In this document: piece by piece, positions 1-7,402 of the stretch
How the letters are laid out: each line of letters begins with the position of its first letter
How positions within the stretch are numbered: the first letter of the stretch is position 1
Notes under the pieces: generated by a model
Told to the model about the DNA's origin: nothing
Seen by the model: only the letters and a program-made list of their open reading frames with translations
The model's database searches: none
NCBI GenBank assembly: GCA_021372675.1
Contig: JAJFTZ010000010.1
Location: forward strand, 1-50,381
DNA: 50,381 nt
Direction of reading: 5' to 3'
From: Eubacteriales bacterium
GTDB lineage: Bacteria > Bacillota > Clostridia > Christensenellales > CAG-138
Translations under genes and position numbers: made by a program

Positions 1-122
1 TTTGGAACATCAAGAAGCGCGAGGCCGTGGTGGAGTTTTTTACCGAACAGCCCAAACGGATAAAAGACGCCGCGTTTCATATGGTGAACAATGTTCTGTG
101 GCATACCGCGGGAATTCTTTAG
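1..122 (+). CDS. C-terminal end of an unrecognised protein (5' truncated by the window)
   Basis: The frame beginning at base 3 is open from the window edge to a TAG at 120-122 and encodes 39 residues ending in NVLWHTAGIL. It is chosen over the other open frame because its composition (Lys, Glu, Phe, Val, with GC-ending codons) matches the real genes nearby, and because it stops just before a palindromic element. The fragment is mixed charged and aromatic and carries no motif that I recognise. The gene body lies upstream of the window, so no function can be given. Confidence 0.5.
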   Translation, partial: WNIKKREAVVEFFTEQPKRIKDAAFHMVNNVLWHTAGIL

Positions 123-129
123 AAAGCAA

Positions 130-155
130 TTATTCCCCTCCAAGGAGGGGAATAA
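130..155. repeat. perfect 12-bp palindrome with 2-base loop
   Basis: TTATTCCCCTCC and GGAGGGGAATAA are perfect inverted arms separated by AA, eight bases after the stop of the truncated first gene. There is no T-tract on either side, so it is not a standard intrinsic terminator, although the hairpin would be very stable. A diverged partial copy of its core (CCCCTTCAAGGAGAGGAAT) lies at about 180-198, which suggests an interspersed intergenic repeat or the ends of a small non-coding element. Confidence 0.6.
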
Positions 156-227
156 CTATCCCGCGAGCCTGCCGCCGGCCCCTTCAAGGAGAGGAATGAT
201 CCTTTCCTTATAAAGCCGGATATAGCC

Positions 228-267
228 AAAAGGGCCGTAGCGCTTTTATCAGCGCCGCGGCCCTTTT
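228..267. terminator. bidirectional terminator at the end of the PadR/DUF4097 operon
   Basis: The arms AAAAGGGCCG (228-237) and CGGCCCTTTT (258-267) pair perfectly, and an inner GCGC/GCGC stem surrounds the loop. Read on the minus strand, the stem ends in a short U run 16 bases after the stop of the DUF4097 gene. Read on the plus strand it could also stop transcripts from the truncated first gene. Confidence 0.8.
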
Positions 268-282
268 GCCGTTCAAAATGCC

Positions 283-1251
283 TTACCCGTTCTTCTCGAT
301 CCTGATCCCGCCGCTGATGCTGTTGAAGCTGAAGCTGGCGGAGCCGTCGCCGTATATGGCCTTATCGTTGGAGGAGGTGGCGGGAAAAACACAGGAGAAC
401 CCGCCGGACACCGAGTCGTGCCGCGCGGTAAAGCCGCTGTTTTCGGGGATGATGAGCGTGCTCATGCCCGACACGGTGTTCATTTTTACCGTGGAGGGGC
501 ATATGGCGCTCGTTATGTTCGCCGAAGCGGAAACGGAATCCGTGGAAACGGAGCGGAAGCTGCCCTCGAGCCGTATGGAGCCGGAGACCGAATCCACCTG
601 TACGGCATCCACAGTGCAGGCGGCCGCGCTTACGCTGCCGGAAGTGGTGTCGATTTCCAGCGTGTTCGCCGTAACGCTTTCCACGCCGACGCTGCCCGAA
701 ACCGTAACAAGGTGCATTTTATCGCCGCTCAGGCCGCTCACATAGGTGCTCGAGGAGACCGCGTCAATCTCGAGGCCGAAGAAGCTGTCGGCGAGAGCTT
801 TCGGTACCAGCACTTCGAGCTTTTTACCGAGGTTCCACCAAGCCGTGTTCCAATTGATGCCGCTTTCGCAGTAATGGATGGTAAGCGTGCTGCCGTTGAC
901 CGCGTAACGAAGCGCGTACTTTTCGGGAATGCCCCCTACGGAGCTTTCGCTGAACGCGATGGTATCGCCATCGTAGGGGGTCACGCGGACGCTCCCGTCC
1001 ACCCATGCGATGTTGACGGTGTCGATGGAGCCAAGCTCCACGGAGTAGTCGTTGTTTTGGGAATACGGGCCCTCGTCGCCCGGCAGGGCGCCGATCTCGT
1101 TAAGCCCCTTAAGGCCGTGCTCCACGCAGGAAACGGGTAGGAAGTTGAAGCTGAAGCCGGTACCCCGGCCGATGCCCCATACGAGCACGCCTACGAGCAC
1201 GCAGGCGATCACGACCCAGCAGACGACGCGGATGATGGCGGATGTTTTCAT
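283..1251 (-). CDS. DUF4097-family beta-strand repeat membrane-anchored protein
   Basis: The 322-residue protein starts with a hydrophobic signal anchor (about residues 7-28) and then has a long extracellular region dominated by short repeating strands of the type SVSGS, TVSGS and SISGG. This is the right-handed beta-solenoid pattern of the DUF4097/adhesin-like family. The role of that family is unsettled; its genes commonly sit with PadR and HAAS genes in Firmicutes and are thought to act in envelope stress sensing. It is the last gene of a three-gene minus-strand operon, 10 bases after the HAAS gene, and is followed by a strong hairpin. There are no catalytic motifs. Confidence 0.8.
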   Translation of the reverse strand: MKTSAIIRVVCWVVIACVLVGVLVWGIGRGTGFSFNFLPVSCVEHGLKGLNEIGALPGDEGPYSQNNDYSVELGSIDTVNIAWVDGSVRVTPYDGDTIAFSESSVGGIPEKYALRYAVNGSTLTIHYCESGINWNTAWWNLGKKLEVLVPKALADSFFGLEIDAVSSSTYVSGLSGDKMHLVTVSGSVGVESVTANTLEIDTTSGSVSAAACTVDAVQVDSVSGSIRLEGSFRSVSTDSVSASANITSAICPSTVKMNTVSGMSTLIIPENSGFTARHDSVSGGFSCVFPATSSNDKAIYGDGSASFSFNSISGGIRIEKNG

Positions 1252-1261
1252 AATCGTTCCC

Positions 1262-1912
1262 TCACTTTTTCAGTTGGAAGAGCGCGCGCACAACCTGCTT
1301 AACGGCCAGGCCGATCAGGAAGATCACCCAAGTGATATGCCACGCGCCCGTGCTGAAGCTTATGACGATGTACGCCACCACCGTAAGCATCCCGATCGCG
1401 GAGTTGACGGACTTTTGAACCTCGCCGCGGTTGTCCTTGGTATACTTCCACTCCTTGAAGTCCTCCACCATGGTATCCTCGGTTTTATGGTACTTGGGCT
1501 TGGTCATGGAGGTGAAGATGATGAGTCCCGTCGCGCCGGCAACCATGCAAAGCATGATCGCGAGGCCGAGTATCTCCATGCCGCTCACGGAAAGCATGAT
1601 CAGCGGTATGATCGAGAGGATGTAGAGCGCCACCGCGAGCGCGGTAAGCCCCGCGTAAAGGTTTTTCTTTTTCAGCTCCTCGGGGGTGAGGGCCGATATC
1701 GGCTCGCTCAGGCCCGCGATCAGCTCGCTCGTATCGCCGATGCCGCTCACGACGATGTTGTAGGCGATATCCTCGCTCTTCCCCTCGTCGCGCAGATCAT
1801 GGTACTTTTCTACGAGGTTGGAGATCATTTCCTCCTTGAGCTCGTAGGCTTTACGGGTTTTGGGCGCCTGCTCGAAGAGCGTTTCCACATAGGCGCGAAG
1901 CTTTGCTTCCAT
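1262..1912 (-). CDS. HAAS/DUF1700-like membrane protein
   Basis: The 216-residue protein has an N-terminal soluble helical domain (about 1-68) rich in acidic and basic residues, with the FEQAPKTRKAYELKEEM pattern seen in HAAS (DUF1700) domains that accompany PadR regulators. About four hydrophobic segments follow (roughly 85-107, 112-133, 168-188, 190-210). The family is thought to pass signals between the membrane and a cytoplasmic partner. It lies 3 bases after the PadR gene and 10 before the DUF4097 gene, so the three are almost certainly co-transcribed and probably translationally coupled. Confidence 0.75.
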   Translation of the reverse strand: MEAKLRAYVETLFEQAPKTRKAYELKEEMISNLVEKYHDLRDEGKSEDIAYNIVVSGIGDTSELIAGLSEPISALTPEELKKKNLYAGLTALAVALYILSIIPLIMLSVSGMEILGLAIMLCMVAGATGLIIFTSMTKPKYHKTEDTMVEDFKEWKYTKDNRGEVQKSVNSAIGMLTVVAYIVISFSTGAWHITWVIFLIGLAVKQVVRALFQLKK

Positions 1913-1915
1913 CTT

Positions 1916-2251
1916 TTACATACCCTCCACATAAATCAGTTTATCGATCAGAGCGCGGGCGTTCTCCCAGTCCTTGATGAGGCCGAGATAGGTCTCCTTC
2001 CCGAGCTCCGTGATGGCGTAATACCTTCGGCGCGCGCCGGTGCTCTCGTCCCCCCAGTACGAGGTGATGCAGCCGTTTTGCTCGAGCCTCCTCACGGCGG
2101 TGTACAGCGTGGCTTCCTTAAATTCGTACATGCCGTGCGTCTTTTTTTGTATGTCGCGGTTGATCTCGTACCCGTAGCTGTCGTGGCGGTAAAGATGCGA
2201 CAGGATGATGGTATCGGTATGCCCGCGTATCAGGTCTCCTGCGATCGACAA
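1916..2251 (-). CDS. PadR-family transcriptional regulator
   Basis: The 111-residue protein is a compact winged helix of the PadR type. The helix-turn-helix region carries LSHLYRHDSYGYEINRDI, followed by the wing-proximal YTAVRRLEQNG and the ARRRYYAITELGK hairpin. A TTG start at 2251 is chosen because GGAG lies 8 bases upstream; the longer open frame to 2314 would run into the promoter. PadR proteins usually repress their own operon. Here that would be the membrane HAAS and DUF4097 genes immediately downstream. The usual ligand cannot be read from the sequence. Confidence 0.9.
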   Translation of the reverse strand: MSIAGDLIRGHTDTIILSHLYRHDSYGYEINRDIQKKTHGMYEFKEATLYTAVRRLEQNGCITSYWGDESTGARRRYYAITELGKETYLGLIKDWENARALIDKLIYVEGM

Positions 2252-2292
2252 TCGTAGCACTCCTTTCGGATGTATTTCATGCAAGCAAATAC

Positions 2293-2321
2293 AATATATA
2301 CCATAGTACATCACCTGTCAA
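2293..2321 (-). promoter_or_regulatory. housekeeping promoter of the padR operon
   Basis: On the minus strand TTGACA (2316-2321) is separated by 17 bases from TATATT (2293-2298). The predicted transcript starts about 35 bases before the TTG start. The surrounding stretch is very AT-rich and contains short dyads around GTATAAT and ATATATTG that could be the PadR operator. Confidence 0.8.
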
Positions 2322-2360
2322 TGTATAATATAAAAAAAAGTATAAAAAATTTGGCGATAT

Positions 2361-2408
2361 CTTAAACATAAGAAACCCCTGCGCTTTGCGGTTGCTTTCG
2401 CGCAGGGG
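2361..2408 (-). terminator. possible terminator after the yqzL-like gene
   Basis: CCCCTGCGC (2376-2384) and GCGCAGGGG (2400-2408) are perfect 9-base arms. On the minus strand the stem is followed by TTTCTTATGTTT, an imperfect U tract, about 40 bases after the stop of the small minus-strand gene. Confidence 0.55.
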
Positions 2409-2416
2409 CTGCGGTA

Positions 2417-2425
2417 TGGTATACT
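2417..2425 (+). promoter_or_regulatory. weak extended -10 candidate antisense to the yqzL-like gene
   Basis: TGG followed by TATACT (2420-2425) forms an extended -10 element. No good -35 is present at the right distance. If active, the transcript would cross the yqzL-like gene in antisense and enter recO. Confidence 0.25.
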
Positions 2426-2448
2426 GGTATCGTTCACGGGGGCGGAGG

Positions 2449-2577
2449 TCAGATCGTGTCCTTCTCCTCGCGCTTTTTAATGGCGCGGTAGGTGAGATAC
2501 ACGCCTATTTTGCCCGTGCGGGAAAAGCTGTTCCAGAGCATGTCGGCGTCGGGCGAGGAAAGCGGGCCTTTTTTCAT
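2449..2577 (-). CDS. YqzL-like small protein
   Basis: This 42-residue gene has AAGGAG 11 bases before its ATG. The core LWNSFSRTGKIGVYLTYRAI resembles the YqzL family (B. subtilis YqzL, about 47 residues, pattern W-x-x-F-x-x-T-G-x-I-x-x-Y-L). The family has no known function, but in Bacillus the gene sits between era and recO. Here it is also next to recO but on the opposite strand and divergent from it. A longer open frame to 2697 exists but would overlap the recO start region. The synteny with recO supports the call. Confidence 0.65.
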   Translation of the reverse strand: MKKGPLSSPDADMLWNSFSRTGKIGVYLTYRAIKKREEKDTI

Positions 2578-2671
2578 AAAAAATGCTGCTCCTTCGGTTT
2601 TAAGATTTTTGTTTTTAGTATTTTCGCCCTGTGCGCTTTCCATAGCTTGCAAATCATGGGAGGAGGAGTGT

Positions 2672-3400
2672 ATGTCGCTTTCTACCGTGAACGGCATCGT
2701 TGTGCGGTACGCAAACTACCGCGACAACGACAGGATTCTCGATATCCTCACGGGCGAAATGGGGCTCGTGACCGCCGCGGCGCGCGGCTGCAGGCGGCAG
2801 AAAAGCCCGCTCCTCGCCGCGGGCGAGCTTTTCGTGTTCGGCGAATTCGTGCTTTACGGCGCGAAGGACCGCTATAGCGTGAACGCGTGCGACGTGCGGG
2901 AAACCTTTTACCCGCTTCGCGAGGATGTGGAGCGCTTCGCGGCGGGCGCGTACATGCTTTCGCTCGTACAGGCGGGGGCCACGGCGGGGGAGAAAAGCGA
3001 GGCGCAGCTTTCGCTTTTATACCACGCGCTCAGCTTTACCGCCTACGCGGAGGTAAACCCTGCGGATATGGCGATCTGCTTCGCGATGCGCTATCTGTCG
3101 CTTTTGGGCTTTCGACCCGCGCTCACCTCGTGCGCGGTGTGCGGGCGTGACGTGCGGGGGGAGAAAAGCCTTAGGTTTTCCGCTCCGGCGGGCGGTGCGG
3201 TGTGCGGCGCGTGCGACGCCCGGGGACCCTCGGTTTCGGCGCTTTCGCTCGAGGCGGTACGGCGTATGCTCCTCCTTGAGGATGGGGATATTAAAAAGGT
3301 CTGCCTTCCCGAGCGCGTGCGCGCGGAACTGAGGCCGGCCGTCAACGAGTACGCGGAGCATGTTTTGGAGCGGCGCTTCAAGGCGATGGATGCTTTATAA
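2672..3400 (+). CDS. recO: DNA repair protein RecO
   Basis: The 242-residue protein has the typical RecO layout: an N-terminal OB fold starting STVNGIVVRYANYRDNDRIL (about 3-80), a helical body, and a zinc-binding region with C-x2-C (CAVCGRDV) and a second C-x2-C (VCGACDARG). RecO loads RecA on SSB-coated single-stranded DNA together with RecR in the RecFOR pathway. The ATG at 2672 is preceded by GGAGGAG, and the shorter start agrees with the family's length. It is followed by 155 non-coding bases and then ppdK. Confidence 0.93.
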   Translation: MSLSTVNGIVVRYANYRDNDRILDILTGEMGLVTAAARGCRRQKSPLLAAGELFVFGEFVLYGAKDRYSVNACDVRETFYPLREDVERFAAGAYMLSLVQAGATAGEKSEAQLSLLYHALSFTAYAEVNPADMAICFAMRYLSLLGFRPALTSCAVCGRDVRGEKSLRFSAPAGGAVCGACDARGPSVSALSLEAVRRMLLLEDGDIKKVCLPERVRAELRPAVNEYAEHVLERRFKAMDAL

Positions 3401-3460
3401 AGCGGTTTGGTCATATTTTGCGCCGAAATGAATTTTTTCTTGCATATTTGCCGAAAAAGA

Positions 3461-3489
3461 TTGCCATTTGGCGGCGAAATGGATATAAT
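3461..3489 (+). promoter_or_regulatory. housekeeping promoter of ppdK
   Basis: TTGCCA (3461-3466), 17-base spacer, TATAAT (3484-3489). The leader to the ppdK ATG is about 60 bases and contains GGAGG eight to ten bases before the start. No strong hairpin is visible in the leader. Confidence 0.85.
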
Positions 3490-3555
3490 TAGCGTTGAAT
3501 TCATGGACTTCCATGCGGCACCTATTGATATTTACGATATACGGAGGAGAACGAA

Positions 3556-6180
3556 ATGGCCAAAAAGTTTGTGTACATGTTCAGCGAGGGAAGCGCCAAA
3601 ATGCGCGATCTGCTCGGCGGTAAGGGCGCGAATCTTGCGGAAATGACGGGCTTAGGCATGCCGGTGCCGCAAGGCTTCACGGTGAGCACCGAGGCTTGCA
3701 CCCAGTATTATGACGACGGCGAAAAGATCAGCGACGAAATCCAACAGCAGATTTATGAATATATGGGCAAGCTCGAGGCGTTGAGCGGCAAGAAGTTCGG
3801 TGACCCGGAAAACCCGCTTCTGGTCTCGGTGCGCTCCGGCGCGCGCGCTTCCATGCCCGGCATGATGGATACCATCCTCAACCTCGGCATGAACGATACC
3901 GTGGTGGCGAGCTTTGCGAAAAAGACCAATAACCCCCGTTTCGCCTACGACTCCTACCGCCGCTTCATTCAAATGTATTCCGACGTGGTCATGGAGGTCG
4001 GCAAAAAGTACTTCGAAGAGCTGATCGACCACATGAAGGAGCAAAAGGGCGTTAAGCTCGATACCGAGCTCGACGCGAACGACCTCATGACCCTTGCCGG
4101 GCAGTTCAAGGCCGAATACAAGTCCAAGCTCGGCGTGGATTTCCCCTCCGACCCGAAAGAGCAGCTCATGGGCGCCATCAAGGCGGTGTTCCGCAGCTGG
4201 AACAACCCGCGCGCCATCTATTATAGGCGCATGAACGATATCCCCGGCTCGTGGGGCACGGCCGTGAACGTGCAGATGATGGTGTTCGGCAACACCGGCG
4301 ACAATTCCGGCACGGGCGTGGCGTTCACCCGCAACCCCGCCACGGGCGAAAAGAAGCTTTTCGGCGAATTCCTCATCAACGCGCAGGGCGAGGACGTGGT
4401 GGCGGGCATCCGCACGCCGCAGACCATCGACCAGCTCGAAAAGGTCATGCCGGAGGCGTATAAGCAGTTCGTGGATATCTGCGGCAAGCTCGAAAAGCAC
4501 TACCGCGACATGCAGGATATGGAATTCACCATCGAGGATCGCAAGCTTTACATGCTTCAGACCCGCGGCGGCAAACGCACCGCGGCCGCGGCGCTCAAGA
4601 TCGCCTGCGACCTCGTGGACGAGGGCATGATCACCGAGCGGGAAGCCGTTATGATGATCGACCCGAAGCAGCTCGACGCGCTGCTGCACCCGCAGTTCGA
4701 CGCGGCGGCTCTAAAGCGGGCCGTGCCGATCGGCAAGGCGCTTCCCGCGTCGCCGGGCGCCGCGTGCGGCAAGGCCGTGTTTACCGCCGAGGACGCTACG
4801 GAATGGGCGCAGCGCGGTGAAAAGGTCATACTCGTTCGCCTCGAGACCAGCCCCGAGGATATCGAGGGCATGTTCCACTCGCAGGGCATCCTCACCGTGC
4901 GCGGCGGCATGACATCCCACGCGGCCGTCGTGGCGCGCGGCATGGGCACCTGCTGCGTGTCCGGCTGCGGCGAGATCAAGATGGACGAGGAGCATAAGCG
5001 CTTCACGCTCGGCGGACGCGTTTATAACGAGGGCGACTTCATCTCGCTCGACGGCTCCACGGGCAATATCTACGGCGAAGCCATTCCCACGGTAGAGGCT
5101 TCCATCAGCGGCGAATTCGGCAGGCTTATGGGCTGGGCGGACGCCGTGCGCAGGCTGAAGGTGCGCGCCAACGCGGATAACCCGCGCGACGCGCAGCAGG
5201 CCGTGAAATTCGGCGCGCAGGGCATCGGCCTTTGCCGCACCGAGCATATGTTCTTCGAGGAGGATCGCATCCCCGTCGTCCGCCAGATGATCGTATCCAA
5301 AACCGAGGCGGAGCGCAGGGTGGCGCTTGATAAGCTTCTGCCCATGCAGCGCAGCGACTTTGAGGGCATCTACAAGGCGATGGGCGAGTTCCCCGTGACC
5401 ATCCGCCTGCTTGATCCCCCGCTCCACGAGTTCCTGCCCCATAAAGATGAAGAGATCGAGACCCTCGCAAAGGAAATGGGCCTTACCTTCGAGCAGCTTC
5501 GCGCCACCGTGGATGATCTCCACGAGTTCAACCCCATGATGGGCCACCGCGGCTGCCGCCTTGCCGTTTCGTATCCCGAGATCGCCGAGATGCAGACCCG
5601 CGCCATCATCGAAGCCGCCATCAACGTGACCAAGGAGACCGGCCATGAAATCGTTCCCGAGATCATGATCCCGCTCGTGGGCGAGGTGAAGGAGCTTGCG
5701 TACGTAAAGTCCACGGTCGTCGAGACCGCCAAGAAGGTCATGGAGGAGCGCGGCATCAAAATATCCTACCTCGTCGGCACCATGATCGAGATACCGCGCG
5801 CGGCGCTCACCGCCGATGAGATCGCCACCGAGGCGGAGTTCTTCTCCTTCGGCACCAACGACCTCACACAGATGACGTTCGGCTTCAGCCGCGACGACGC
5901 CGCGAAGTTCCTCGGCGCCTACTACGATAAGAAGATTTACGAGTCCGACCCGTTCGCCAGGCTCGACCAGATCGGCGTGGGCAAGCTTGTGAAGATGGCC
6001 GTGGAGCTTGGGCAAAAGGCCCGCCCCAACATCAAGCTGGGCATCTGCGGCGAGCATGGCGGAGACCCCTCCTCCATCGATTTCTGCCACAGGGCCGGCC
6101 TCAACTACGTTTCCTGCTCGCCCTTCCGCGTGCCCATCGCAAGGCTTGCCGCGGCGCAGGCCAAGATCAGGAACAACTAA
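3556..6180 (+). CDS. ppdK: pyruvate, phosphate dikinase
   Basis: The 874-residue enzyme interconverts pyruvate, ATP and phosphate with PEP, AMP and pyrophosphate; in anaerobes it works in glycolysis or gluconeogenesis. Domains in order: an ATP-grasp nucleotide-binding domain (about 1-340, with GGKGANLAEMTGLGMPVPQG near the N-terminus), the swivelling phospho-histidine domain, with His455 in GGMTSHAAVVARGMG, and the C-terminal TIM-barrel PEP/pyruvate domain with Cys831 in GICGEHGGDP. Both positions coincide with the known catalytic His455 and Cys831 of the Clostridium symbiosum enzyme, and the length is normal. The PPDK regulatory protein gene found beside it in some Firmicutes is absent. It is a single gene with its own promoter and terminator. 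Confidence 0.97.
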   Translation: MAKKFVYMFSEGSAKMRDLLGGKGANLAEMTGLGMPVPQGFTVSTEACTQYYDDGEKISDEIQQQIYEYMGKLEALSGKKFGDPENPLLVSVRSGARASMPGMMDTILNLGMNDTVVASFAKKTNNPRFAYDSYRRFIQMYSDVVMEVGKKYFEELIDHMKEQKGVKLDTELDANDLMTLAGQFKAEYKSKLGVDFPSDPKEQLMGAIKAVFRSWNNPRAIYYRRMNDIPGSWGTAVNVQMMVFGNTGDNSGTGVAFTRNPATGEKKLFGEFLINAQGEDVVAGIRTPQTIDQLEKVMPEAYKQFVDICGKLEKHYRDMQDMEFTIEDRKLYMLQTRGGKRTAAAALKIACDLVDEGMITEREAVMMIDPKQLDALLHPQFDAAALKRAVPIGKALPASPGAACGKAVFTAEDATEWAQRGEKVILVRLETSPEDIEGMFHSQGILTVRGGMTSHAAVVARGMGTCCVSGCGEIKMDEEHKRFTLGGRVYNEGDFISLDGSTGNIYGEAIPTVEASISGEFGRLMGWADAVRRLKVRANADNPRDAQQAVKFGAQGIGLCRTEHMFFEEDRIPVVRQMIVSKTEAERRVALDKLLPMQRSDFEGIYKAMGEFPVTIRLLDPPLHEFLPHKDEEIETLAKEMGLTFEQLRATVDDLHEFNPMMGHRGCRLAVSYPEIAEMQTRAIIEAAINVTKETGHEIVPEIMIPLVGEVKELAYVKSTVVETAKKVMEERGIKISYLVGTMIEIPRAALTADEIATEAEFFSFGTNDLTQMTFGFSRDDAAKFLGAYYDKKIYESDPFARLDQIGVGKLVKMAVELGQKARPNIKLGICGEHGGDPSSIDFCHRAGLNYVSCSPFRVPIARLAAAQAKIRNN

Positions 6181-6202
6181 AAAACTTCCGCAAAACAAAA
6201 CG

Positions 6203-6245
6203 GCGGGCCTCGGAAAACTCCGGGGCCCGCTTTCCTGTTTTGGGG
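6203..6245 (+). terminator. intrinsic terminator of ppdK
   Basis: GCGGGCC (6203-6209) pairs with GGCCCGC (6224-6230), followed by TTTCCTGTTTT, 23 bases after the stop codon. Confidence 0.85.
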
Positions 6246-6279
6246 GAAATCGTATCCGCAAAAAAGGATTTTCCCAAAA
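6238..6279. repeat. imperfect inverted repeat before dgt
   Basis: TTTTGGGGGAAATC (6238-6251) and GATTTTCCCAAAA (6267-6279) are nearly complementary. The first arm uses the tail of the ppdK terminator. It may form a second hairpin or an alternative fold in read-through transcripts that enter the dgt-dnaG-rpoD operon. Confidence 0.4.
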
Positions 6280-6313
6280 CGCGAAGAATCTTTGCATCCT
6301 AGGAGATGAAGGT

Positions 6314-7318
6314 ATGGTAGACGATAGCTTCCGCCGCCATGTGGAGGAACTTGAAAGGCAAACGCTTTCAAGGTATGCGACGCTCAGCGTGAATTCGCGC
6401 GGGCGGGAGCATGAGCTTCCGCCGTGCCCCGTGCGCACCGTTTTCGTGCGCGACCGCGACCGCGTGGTGCATTGCAAATCCTTCCGCCGCCTCAAGCATA
6501 AAACCCAAGTGTTCCTTTCGCCCGCGGGCGACCATTACCGCACGCGCCTTACGCATACGCTTGAGGTTAGTCAGATCGCGCGCACCATCGCGCGGGGGCT
6601 TAGGCTCAACGAAGACCTCACCGAGGCCATCGCGCTCGGGCACGACCTTGGTCATACGCCCTTCGGGCACGCGGGGGAAAGCGTGCTTAATAAACTCGTT
6701 CCGGGCGGGTTCGAGCATAACGTGCAAAGCCTGAGGCAGGTGGAAAAGCTGGAGAACGGCACGGGCCTGAACCTCACCTTCGAGGTACGCGACGGCATCG
6801 TGAGCCATAAAAAAGACGGCAACCCCTGTACGCTCGAGGGTGCGGTGGTGAGCCTTGCCGACCGTATCGCCTACATCAACCACGATATCGACGACGCGGT
6901 GCGCGCGGGCGTGCTCGATGAAAACGATCTGCCCGAAAGCTGCGTGGCGGTATTGGGCGATACGCACGGCAACCGCATCAACACGATGATCCTCGATGTG
7001 CTGGGCGTGAGCTTCGACAAGCCCTACGTGCGCATGAGCGAAGCGGTAAAGCGCGAGTTCGACGTGCTGCGCGATTTCATGTTTGAAAGGGTGTATTTAA
7101 ACCCCGTCGCCAAGCGCGAGGAAGGCAAGGGGATGCATGTCATCGAGCAGCTTTACCTCTATTATAAAAACCATATGGAGCTTTTGCCCGGGGAATTCGC
7201 GAAGAACATCGCGGAGGACGGGGAGGAGCGCGTCGCGGCGGATTACATCGCCTGTATGACCGACCGCTATGCCATCGAGGAGTTTAAGCGCCTGTTCGTG
7301 CCGATGGAATGGCAATAG
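6314..7318 (+). CDS. dgt: dGTPase-like HD-domain deoxynucleotide triphosphohydrolase
   Basis: The 334-residue protein belongs to the dGTP triphosphohydrolase family, which cleaves dNTPs to deoxynucleosides and triphosphate. Metal ligands of the HD fold are visible: His81 in RTRLTHTLEV, His110-Asp111 in LGHDLGHTPFGHAG, and an Asp in SLADRIAYINHDIDD. The length fits the shorter Gram-positive type rather than the 500-residue E. coli Dgt. The start at 6314 has GGAG eight bases upstream; the longer open frame overlaps ppdK and its terminator and is not used. It is the first gene of a dgt-dnaG-rpoD set, a common clostridial arrangement, linking nucleotide-pool control to replication. Confidence 0.92.
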   Translation: MVDDSFRRHVEELERQTLSRYATLSVNSRGREHELPPCPVRTVFVRDRDRVVHCKSFRRLKHKTQVFLSPAGDHYRTRLTHTLEVSQIARTIARGLRLNEDLTEAIALGHDLGHTPFGHAGESVLNKLVPGGFEHNVQSLRQVEKLENGTGLNLTFEVRDGIVSHKKDGNPCTLEGAVVSLADRIAYINHDIDDAVRAGVLDENDLPESCVAVLGDTHGNRINTMILDVLGVSFDKPYVRMSEAVKREFDVLRDFMFERVYLNPVAKREEGKGMHVIEQLYLYYKNHMELLPGEFAKNIAEDGEERVAADYIACMTDRYAIEEFKRLFVPMEWQ

Positions 7319-7333
7319 AAAAGCGCGAAGTTT

Positions 7334-7363
7334 TTGCCGGGTAAGAAGGATTTTCTTTACTAT
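7334..7363 (+). promoter_or_regulatory. candidate internal promoter for dnaG-rpoD
   Basis: TTGCCG (7334-7339), 18-base spacer, TACTAT (7358-7363). It lies in the 84-base gap between dgt and the dnaG start. The match is moderate. Confidence 0.45.
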
Positions 7364-7402
7364 GCGTCGAAAAAACACATCTTGCGGAAGGGGGCTTTGA
7401 CG

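Noticed and set aside
1052..2257. 401-codon plus-strand open frame over the HAAS and PadR genes
   Set aside because: It is the complement of two recognisable minus-strand families and has no ribosome binding site.
3652..4689. Long open frame on the minus strand inside ppdK
   Set aside because: It is rich in His, Leu, Val and Glu in the pattern expected from the complement of GC-rich codons, and the plus strand encodes a full PPDK with both catalytic residues.
6238..6279. Attachment site or insertion-sequence end
   Set aside because: The inverted arms are imperfect, there is no target duplication and no transposase or integrase gene nearby.
4711..6495. 594-codon minus-strand open frame over the end of ppdK and the start of dgt
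   Set aside because: It spans two real genes and a terminator, has no ribosome binding site and no recognisable domain.
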